DNA from: Crambe crambe
Lineage: Eukaryota; Porifera; Demospongiae; Poecilosclerida; Crambeidae
Direction: 5' to 3'
Assembly: GCA_963924555.1 (NCBI GenBank)
Contig: OZ004581.1
Coordinates: 3,348,001-3,412,000 of the forward strand
DNA length: 64,000 nucleotides
Position 1 is the first letter of the stretch, and every line of letters begins with the position of its first letter. Both the position numbers and the translations under genes were made by a program. Positions 56,117 to 64,000 of this stretch are shown piece by piece. A model generated the notes under the pieces. That model saw only the letters and a list, made by a program, of their open reading frames with translations. It was not told the origin of the DNA and ran no database searches.

Positions 56117-56369
56117 CATGCCGTACATAGGAAGCGTATGCTTTGTGCGTGCATACATTTAAATAATAAAAAAACAAGTTATAAGCTTCTCGTGTACGGC
56201 ATACGGAATATCCAACGAAATGTACAGTGGATTTACGGTCCGTTCGAATATTCCGTATGCCGTGCGCGAGAAGCTTATGCCTTGTTTTTCAATATAAATG
56301 TATTCACGCACAAAGTATACGCTTCCCATACGGCATACGAAATATTAGAAAGGACCGTAAATCCGCTGT
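56117..56369. repeat. Interleaved inverted repeats A-B-A'-B'
   Basis: A (56117-56211) pairs with A' (56247-56339), and B (56224-56241, ACAGTGGATTTACGGTCC) pairs with B' (56352-56369). The pairs overlap in pseudoknot order and are not nested. Arms share CCGTATGCCGT and AAGCGTAT words, and A itself starts and ends with GCCGTAC/GTACGGC. It is CpG-rich compared with its surroundings. Confidence 0.88.
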
Positions 56370-56379
56370 AAATCTGTAC

Positions 56380-58240
56380 AGGAAGTGATGCGGCTGGCGA
56401 CAAGCTGACCTGCTAGCCAAACTGTTTCCTCCATTTATAGATCCAGTAACTTAAGTAGAGATGCCATGGCTGTAGGGGAACAAACTGGATCATCCCATTA
56501 TATAGCTTAGTCTCGCAAGTGTAATGCCTCCGGTCTGTAGCTATAGACTAGATGGCTGTGGGAGTTTATACAGGACTGAGAAACTGTTTGTCCTGACTAA
56601 TGATGGAAGAGCTTGTTGTAACTAGCCTTAGCTAGCTAGCAATTTTTTTGAACCTACCTGGATTATTTTTTAAAATGGGGGTGTAACTACCATTTTATTG
56701 TATTAGCTATGACAACTGCTAACATGCATAGCATGCCACCAGAAGTTTAGATTTATAAATATATACCCTTGGGGCTTGAGTGTATCGATAATATACGTAT
56801 GTATAGGTCTAGCCAAATGAGGTTATGCTTGTAGCATGTTGAATATATCTGGGGACTGGAATGGTGAGGATGTATAGTGTGTATGGATACATACGTATGT
56901 ACGTGCAGCTAATATATATTTTGTGTGGTTATAGAAGTTACACTCACTGCCCCACCCAAATAGTGTAATGACCTACATGTACTTGTGCATTTACTATTGT
57001 GTGGCTAAGAACTGAATGAAATAGATTCAGGAACTCAATGTATGTAGTATGCAGCTGCCTACAGGATCAGGAACTTGAATACAAATAGGTGGATGAGCCC
57101 AACATATCAGCCATGAGCATGTGCATTGATATCTGTAGCTTGCAGAAGTGAGAAATGATCCATTGGATGGGTAGCTAAAAGCTAAATTTCCTAAATGATT
57201 AGCAGGAGCTGAGGATATTTCACCTGAATGTGATCTTCACAAGCATGTAAACTACTGCAGAACTGGATAGCTACTTGTCGACAAAATTTATTTAATAAAA
57301 CTGTTGCTGTTAGCTTGTGGTTGATGCATGCTGGAAAACTATACCCATTGGTTGATCAGATGGCAAATGCCACATGCAGCCACCATCCCAACAGAAGTCC
57401 TGGATCATCAGGATCACCCCCTGCTCTACAAGCACAACCATAATGAACAATGCAACATACCAGTCAATGGACATATTGGAGCATACTTGTAGCTACATCC
57501 AACTTCTGTATTACTGAAGATTATCATTGTGAATCATCTTTATTGCTATATTATCATCATTAGAAGTATAGCTACTTAATATTGAATTTTAATACAAGCA
57601 AAATGTACATAGCTAATTATAGCAGCTATACAATTGTTGTTGTGCACGTTAATAAAATAGCTTATGTCCATTCTACGTATCCATATCTGCAGTGTTGGCA
57701 TCCCGCCCACAGCACCCGGACAACAATTAACTATGTAACACACTCTGGATTACTTTGTAACTCCTGTACTTGAAAATTTAAAATTTGACAAGTGTAGACG
57801 GCGAAATGTAAATTGTTACTGTAGCTATTTAGCTACAGTTTACTGCAGTAAACGAACATATACGGGCAGAGCCTACCATAGCAAGGGCGTATCGTCTCTT
57901 GCTCTCTATGGTGGTATAATGTGAAATCTTCCTAGAATATGTCCATTGTTACCATCATGAAGAAATTACATAATATGAATCTCCAGATGACAACAGGTTC
58001 TTTTTTGGAGAGTGTGAAAATGAATAAATTAAAGAAGTTTCAGGGCAGTCCCCAGATCTCTTGCCTGTTTAAATTTGGGGTGCAATTTCCACTCTAACTT
58101 ATTATAACATTGTGGGTATGTACTTTAAAAACAAATGTGCACACATGAACATGTGTGCCACGTGGGTTTGTGCTTGCCATCAAATCCATGGCAGAATATG
58201 GCGAGATGTTCACTTGTGTGTTATAATTTTCTCATGGTCT
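56380..58240. other. Intergenic interval between GIY-YIG copies
   Basis: No supported gene. Short plus frames (57582, 58112) show no domain. Confidence 0.5.
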
Positions 58241-58281
58241 AATTTTCTAAATAGACCCTGCCCCCTTGAAAAAACATGTAC

Positions 58282-58558
58282 CATTTGCTGCTCTGAAGTT
58301 GTGATCACTTGAAAAAACACTCTCTAGAGAGGTGTCATGTCTTGCAGAAAGGGTAACAGCATGTAATGGAACAGATAGCACTGATGACAATTGATCCTTT
58401 ACAAGCCCTTTATTAATGTTCACAATCCCTATCTTAATTTTGCGTGGTGGCAAACCAAGTAGATCGGATGCTCCAGCATCTGGAGAAAAATATGGTACAA
58501 TCAGATGCAGCCTATCATAATGATACTTACCTGGGTAAACAAATGGCTCTGATGCCAT
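58282..58558 (-). CDS. Two-exon unrecognised gene fragment
   Basis: ATG at 58558 opens MASEPFVYP, ending at CCAG|GTAAGT (58531). After a 51-base intron the frame resumes in phase at 58479 with DAGASDLLGLPPRKIKIGIV and runs to a possible donor at 58282 (AATG|GTACAT). The 75 residues include VKDQLSSVLSVPLHAVTLS. No family was recognised. It sits between the duplicated GIY-YIG blocks, and later exons were not found. Confidence 0.4.
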
Positions 58559-58744
58559 TACAACAACCAGGAGGCCAACAACTGAAGGACTGGAGAAGGC
58601 CAACAAGTGGAGAAATGGAGAAGGCCAACACTGTGAAAACAGGTGTGTCATTTTTACACATGGGTAGTGTGTTACACATGTGCTAAATCTGAAAAAGTTT
58701 GCTACATTGGTGTGTCATTTTCCCAATTTAGTCTACTGGAGCAT

Positions 58745-58925
58745 TAAATAGGAGACCAGGGGTGACAGCTGGTAAGGGAGAGCTGTGAAGGAAGGAGAGC
58801 TGTGAGGGGGATGCCAGGTGGGTATGGGGTGAAAGCTGTGAGGTGGGTATGTAGTGACAGCTGTGAGGGAGACCAGGTGGGTATGTGGTGAGAGAAGGGG
58901 TGCCAGGTGGGTATGCGGATATAGT
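58745..58925. repeat. G-rich minisatellite
   Basis: Words GAGAGCTGTGA, CCAGGTGGGTATG and GTGACAGCTGTGAGG recur at irregular 20-40 base steps, all purine-rich on the plus strand. Confidence 0.75.
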
Positions 58926-58987
58926 TATGGCTAGCAGTCCTTCCAGCCTATTCACCAGACCTAAACCCAATAGAACTTGCATTTGCT

Positions 58988-58988
58988 G

Positions 58989-59074
<86 letters not shown>
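58988..59074. repeat. (CT)n microsatellite
   Basis: About 86 bases of uninterrupted CT. It is equivalent in position to the 55145 tract of the other duplicate. Confidence 0.97.
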
Positions 59075-59078
<4 letters not shown>

Positions 59079-59339
59079 GATATAGATTTTCTGGAAAAAG
59101 TGGAAAAAGATTTCCCTAACTCTAGTGAAAAATTCTATAGCTACCTGTTACTTGATGACTGTCACACTGTTCTGATTATAGAACACCACAACTAAATTGT
59201 GGAAGAAGTAAAAGCTGGAGACATATGGCTAGACATATATATACATATCTGATGCCTACAAGGGCAGTACATGAGGGCAGACCCCAAGGCAAATTTAAGG
59301 CAACACTAACTACATGAGGGCAAGGCATGGCCTATTTCT

Positions 59340-60070
59340 GGGTAATGCATCCTGGGTATAATTATAATTATCACAATGAATATACCTCACTCCTCCTTGT
59401 TGGCTCATGTCTGCAATAATTATGGGATATAGAGCAGTAGCAGGGTGCTTAGATTATCATGAGCCTATAGCTAGCAGCCATGCATCATTCAAGAATTTAT
59501 GATGCCTGACTCAAATTATTATGGAAGCTAACACAAAAAGAAGGAAAACAAAATTAATAATAAACTAAGAGAACATTCTGTGTTATAGCTGATAATACAC
59601 ACTAGCTAGCTATATTTCAGTATATGTGTAACTTCAGCCAAAATTTCGAATAGCATTTTGAACAATACCACAAGGACACAAATTTCTTTCTGAATAAACC
59701 CATTCAGTATTTGGACGTTGTCGATCAGGAAATCTGATTCTCTGAAAACCATCAGCTTGGCTCACTGCATTGAGAGCAGCTGTCTCAATAGCGCTTGCTT
59801 GATTATCATTCACCTGCCAGTAGTTGGGATTACAAAAGAAGTGGAGTCGTCTTGGATTGCCAGTTTGAAGTTCACCACGTCTTCTCTCTGGGTCATCTGA
59901 TCTTCCGATCTTGTAGTAGCCTGTACCCGTACCTTCCCTTAGAACATAGATATATTCACCATTGGTGAAATTCACCATAAACATTCCAATGACAAGAATA
60001 ATGCACAATGCCCGATACTCCATGGCAGAAGATAGCTAGTTCTACGAGCTAGTAACACATTCTTTTATAT
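59340..60070. repeat. Segmental duplicate of 55310-56050
   Basis: From about ATCCTGGGTATAAT to TTCTTTTATAT the two blocks match almost throughout, including intergenic sequence on both sides of the GIY-YIG frame. Homology stops about 55 bases upstream of the ATG. Confidence 0.92.
59634..60023 (-). CDS. Secreted GIY-YIG (T5orf172/MUG113-like) protein, copy B
   Basis: A 129-residue intronless frame with the same signal peptide as copy A. The mature domain shows EYIYVLREGTGTGYYKIG, RSDDPERRRGELQTG, AIETAALNAV and TEWVYSERNL. It differs from copy A by scattered substitutions (for example GF to GY before KIG, NN to DD) and by lacking a Val-Gln pair after the signal peptide. The core residues are unchanged, which hints at purifying selection. 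The C-terminus (CGIVQNAIRNFG) probably shows the ancestral ending. It lacks the inverted-repeat cluster found upstream of copy A, so the promoters differ. Confidence 0.85.
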   Translation of the reverse strand: MEYRALCIILVIGMFMVNFTNGEYIYVLREGTGTGYYKIGRSDDPERRRGELQTGNPRRLHFFCNPNYWQVNDNQASAIETAALNAVSQADGFQRIRFPDRQRPNTEWVYSERNLCPCGIVQNAIRNFG

Positions 60071-60074
60071 ACGT

Positions 60075-61090
60075 ACATGCACTCTAAGCAATTTCCTCCT
60101 TGATTCCTGGTTTATTTTTTATGCATAATTATTCCTTCCAGTGCTAGCTAGCAACACATTCTCTTAATTTCCTCCTTGATTTCCTTCAGTTAAAGAAAAC
60201 TATGAATTCTTTCACTGTTGATGCAATTACACAACCCATCACCCAAGCCCCCCTAACCATACTCACATTAGCTATCCATGGGGGTGGAGACAGTTGCTAA
60301 AAGTGTTTGGGGGGGTTTCAGCCCCCCTGCCAGTTCTCCACCATATACTTCACTCCCCTTATAGGTTCTGTGACTGCATGCTCTTGTTAAACCATCATGA
60401 AGTAATATAAAAGTTCATTGAGTATTAATTATCCTAGTACATAGGTGTAGGAAGGGGGTACTAGAGGGGCTGGAGCCACTAATTATTTCAGGGTGATCCA
60501 GTATAGTGTCATAATATGAACATCCCTCCATTTAGAATGAACCAGATTCAATCTAAGAGGCCCTGAAATGCCCCAGATTGACCCACAATTATACTTTAAG
60601 TGCAATTAATTCAGCTATAGTATGAATGAATGCATGAATACATGCACAACGAGTGGAAATTCATGGAGAAAGAGAACTGAAAGCTGATAGAAAAAAGGAA
60701 CTCATGACTGAAGGCGCTAAGTGTAAACATAAACGACTCACACAATTTTTTCAGCAAGCAAAATATTTACACATACCGGTAATATTATTTATTTCGGTAG
60801 CTACAGTATCATGACATGCTATTTTTAATGTCATAAAGAAGTTATACGTAATGCAGTCAATTAGGAACCATTGGTGAAAGATGCGGAATGGCAATTTTAA
60901 TAGTTGTGGTATATTTTTCATGGATTATGTGGTTTTAAAATTTTAACTCTGCAAAACTACAAAAAAATTTTACCCCACAAAAATACCTATAGAGTAATTT
61001 TTCTGTGACCATAAAAGACAAGCAAGCTTTCACATTATCCCATTTTAAAAGCAGCTAGCCTGCATAAAAAAGTGGTCAATGGTTAATGGG
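60075..61090. other. Intergenic interval with foldback scraps
   Basis: 60895-60995 is a diverged foldback element (TTTTTCATGGATTATGTGG ... CCCCACAAAAATACC). CATAGGTGTAGGAAGGGGG at 60451 resembles a MITE end without a partner. No gene was found. Confidence 0.5.
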
Positions 61091-61125
61091 TGGGGTCTCT
61101 AGTATAGTGGCCAGATAACCCCCAG

Positions 61126-62541
61126 CAGGCTTGCCTCCCTACCTACTCAAATTTTTGACAGTTTTTTTCCTGAGAAAGAAGTAATTTATTTACCATGGCC
61201 TAAAGAGAGGAGGAGGAATTTCAGAAAGAGAGCGAAGGATTTTGAAGTAAAGGATGGAAAATTATTCTACAAGAAGTCTGGAAGTCCTAGGTTGGCACTA
61301 TACAAGAGAGAACTGGCTTCATGTATTTCAGGTAAGCTTCATTGCATGATGGGTGACCGCCTGGGAACAGTAGGTGTTGTATATAGGCTTATTTTCTTCC
61401 TTTTTACACCCTTTCTTTCAAATGTATTTGTTTTATTTCTCAGGCAGAATAGTACTTTTTCTTGTCCATTGTCTTTGTTCTCCCCATATGGCCACCACTT
61501 GGATCCATATTAAGTTATGCACTATGAGACTTTGAAAGGTGATTAAGTCAACCAAGTACTGGGCTGGCCTGACGCTGGTGATCAGACGAGAGCCAGTGTA
61601 TTCAGCGTGGTATGGCAGAAGCTGGTGGCGATTGCCTTAAATACTCATCTATTGTAGGGAGAAAAGTACTATTCTTCCTGAGAAATAAAACAAATACATT
61701 TGAAAGGGAGGGTCTGCTAAAGGAGGTTTCACTGTATACTATTTAGCTCAATAGCTGCATTGTTTTTTGTGGTTTTTGTTTGTTGTTTATTAGATGAAAG
61801 TGGAAGCTCTGGGGATGATTTAGATTTCAAATATTCAGGTCAGCAAACCTGGTGATAATTATTAGTTAGCTACATGGTTGTATTATTAAAATAGATGTGA
61901 GAGAAATCAAGGAAGCAGGTAATGATAAAACTATAATCCAAAAATTTATTTTGATATTGTTTCCAGAGGTGTCAAATTCTAAACTTGAGACTGCAAAAAG
62001 TGGTATGTGAGATTTGTGAGACTGTATAACTCCAATTAAAGTCTAGTGTTTATTACACAAAGTGAAACATCCTGTTTCACAGACTAGGGTCCCTCATGAA
62101 ATGATTAAGAGAAGAGTCACAGAGGGATCTATTGAAGGTAAATACGTACTGTGGAAGCTATGTATACAATCCCCTTGGCTCTTCCTGTGAATACTACATA
62201 CCTTCCCCTGCTATTTTCTCTAAGCTCTAGTTCTGTCCTCCTACTCTGAAGCTTTGTTCATATGCATGCTCATAAGTAGCACATGTTTGTATACATGCAT
62301 AACAAATTGTAGACATCTACCAAAGATGACTCTAGTGTAGAACTAGAAGTGGACGAAGTAAGTTTAGAGTGATTGTGGTAACTGTGTCGTTAATTATATG
62401 ATACTTTGAATAAGAAGAGGAGAAGGGACAATGTAAGCGGATGACTGAATGGATTAATAATAATTTTTATAGGAAATTTTCCTTGGTGGAAGTGGGTTAT
62501 CCTACATGTTACACAACATTCAAGATAGACTACGTAAACTT
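61126..62541 (+). CDS. Small multi-exon gene fragment, unrecognised, H2C2-like start
   Basis: Exon-like blocks: about 61126-61331, 61794-61838, 61895-61918, 61967-62002, 62083-62137, 62313-62357 and 62473-62541. The first four join in phase 1 with good splice sites. Exon 1 reads RRNFRKRAKDFEVKDGKLFY, a segment seen before the zinc-binding region of retroelement integrases. The following exons are short, acidic and Ser-rich (DESGSSGDDLDFKYS, TKDDSSVELEVDE). The exon at 62473 encodes EIFLGGSGLSYMLHNIQDRL. Phases around 62083 do not agree, so the model may be wrong there or the gene decayed. Confidence 0.4.
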
Positions 62542-62672
62542 GTAAAATCTTGCACTAGCTATTTCTTGCATGAATTTTTAGCTTTATTCTTGCATATTTA
62601 TATTGCCGGGACTGCATGCATGGATTTAGCTAATCTTGCAAGACGTACGTATACATGATAGCTGAAGGAATT

Positions 62673-63010
62673 CATAGGCGGAGGAAGCAAAATAAAAGTG
62701 GAGGGGCCAATGTAGTCTAGCTATGTAAACACAATTATCATTATAACTATTATGGAAAAAAACAAAGTGCATATACAGCTATTACAGCTAAAAGTCACCA
62801 AAAAAAGTCTTCCTCCTATCATTAACTTTGATAAATTCTGAGTTTAAATTGTTAGGTCCTTGTGTATATATAATAGCATCATATTGTTTAACCTTTGGTT
62901 TACCTCACATGGCCAGCCAAAAAAATGGGGGGGAGGGGGGGCCATTATATATTAGAGTAAAAAAGTGGGGAGCCATGGCCCCCCCGGCCCCCCCTTTTCC
63001 TCCGCCTATG
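62673..63010. mobile_element. 338-bp MITE
   Basis: Ends CATAGGCGGAGG (62673-62684) and CCTCCGCCTATG (62999-63010) are exact inverted copies. GAATT flanks both (62668-62672 and 63011-63015). The interior is non-coding with G-rich and C-rich runs. Confidence 0.85.
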
Positions 63011-63257
63011 GAATTATAATAATCACAGACACCATATGGACCAAAAATATGAAAATGGAAGTTTAGATAGTAATATAATTTATGTTATAGCTAGCTATAG
63101 GTAACTAATGTCGGAGTTCCTTTCTATTGTTTAATGATCTGTGCATTTCTGTGTCATTTTCTTAGTAGCTACTGCAGTGTAACATCCCGGCCATTTTTCA
63201 TCAATATAATCTGAGTTATAATAAAGAGCAATAATGATAAGATAAAAAAACTAACCT

Positions 63258-63465
63258 TTAATGTATTTCATGATATCAGCATCCAACTTTTGAATACTAT
63301 TTATTCGAGCTTGATCCTTCAATTTTGTGATACCAGAAGGACTTCCATTAACCAATTCCTCTGCTGCGAAGAGACAGCTCAGAGCACATTTGACTGGATC
63401 CTCTTTTAGCTTAGCCAACTGGAGCTTATGCCCATTCACTTGACATCCATATAGAAAGTGCTATA
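63258..63465 (-). CDS. BEN-domain-like exon (partial)
   Basis: The exon runs from an acceptor CTATAG|CAC (63465) to a donor AAAG|GTTAGT (63258). It encodes HFLYGCQVNGHKLQLAKL, DPVKCALSCLFAAEELVNGS and LDADIMKYIK. The pattern of a charged start, two helices with LF..EEL, a SxxG turn and a final LDxxxMxxI helix fits the BEN domain, found in chromatin-associated and transposon-derived DNA-binding proteins. Flanking exons were not located. The assignment is from pattern recall. Confidence 0.5.
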
Positions 63466-63469
63466 GTCA

Positions 63470-64000
63470 GCACATGTAGAGTGAGCATAATTATGTGGAG
63501 TGTATAATTATTATTCTAATTGATGCACTTCACGATAATTACATTTTACATCTCTTGGGTGTAGTAACATATACGTACACACTCTATCTCCACACATGAT
63601 TCTAGCCCATTATTCATACGTAAGTACATAGCTATAGCTAGCTACTTTCTCGACCCTATGCAAATTATGAGGCAAAGTGGTGTCGTGTTAATAAAACGGG
63701 ATAGAGTGTAGCATGTTAGTACACTCCACTACTCCACTATAATTATAACATGTACACTCCCCACAGGCCCACACTGCAGCACAACAGCACACAATACATC
63801 GTACACTCCACTATACTCCCACTAGCTATACCATAACATGTACAATCCCACAGGTCCTGGCACTTAGCACGATGGCACTTAGCACGATGGCACACAACAC
63901 ATTATGACATTTTTATAGTCATAGGTATAAAACTACTCATAGAGTTCAATTCCCCACAGTAATAAGCCTGTAAAGTGTCTGGTTATAGCAAAATTACTAG
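63470..64000. other. Non-coding interval with short direct repeats
   Basis: Variants of ACACTCC/CACTATA/CCATAACATGTACA recur between 63720 and 63850. GGCACTTAGCACGAT is tandemly repeated at 63859-63888. No gene was found. Confidence 0.6.

Noticed and set aside
58444..58686. 80-residue plus frame
   Set aside because: It overlaps the better supported two-exon minus model and contains a low-complexity GGCCAAC repeat.
58977..59195. Plus frame through the CT tract at 58988
   Set aside because: It is an open frame only because CT repeats lack stops.

Overview
The window reads as nuclear DNA of a demosponge, most likely Amphimedon or a close relative (inference). It is AT-rich, with small GT-AG introns, many short AT-rich repeats built on the word TAGCTA, an intron-rich GABA-B-like receptor gene, an intronless rhodopsin-like receptor, and a dense mix of eukaryotic transposons (Ty3/gypsy, Helitron, Crypton-type recombinase, TIR elements). 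There is no operon-like organisation and no RNA gene I can support.

Region 1-31 kb is a transposon graveyard, almost all on the minus strand. It holds a P-loop fragment (7-279), three decayed Ty3/gypsy pol loci (4.4-5.6, 18.9-20.3 and 27.2-29.8 kb), one of them carrying a 59-bp satellite and another a 570-bp TIR element. It also holds an intact-looking two-exon Crypton-type tyrosine recombinase gene (9339-11070) flanked by palindromes, a frameshifted Helitron (23.3-26.0 kb), and a family of unrecognised multi-exon genes that share fragments and a first exon (6.3-8.7, 13.4-14.6 and 17.1-18.6 kb).

Region 31.5-34.7 kb is a nearly intact DNA transposon: 40-bp terminal inverted repeats, a TAA target duplication, and a four-exon gene for a 792-residue protein with a C-terminal PHD finger. 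I cannot place it in a named superfamily, and it is the best candidate here for an undescribed mobile element.

Region 35.5-51 kb is the host-gene core. A 16-exon class C GPCR of GABA-B type (47127 down to 35510) can be followed with consistent splice phases, including one GC-AG intron and a MITE in intron 2. Upstream lie a CpG-dense promoter-like block and a single-exon class A GPCR (49545-50759) with two decayed relatives at 53.3 and 54.1 kb in opposite orientations.

Region 54.8-64 kb holds a segmental duplication with two intronless genes for small secreted GIY-YIG (T5orf172/MUG113-like) proteins (55592-55999 and 59634-60023). An unusual pair of interleaved inverted repeats lies upstream of the first copy. 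The region ends with small multi-exon fragments on both strands, one a BEN-domain-like exon, plus further MITEs.
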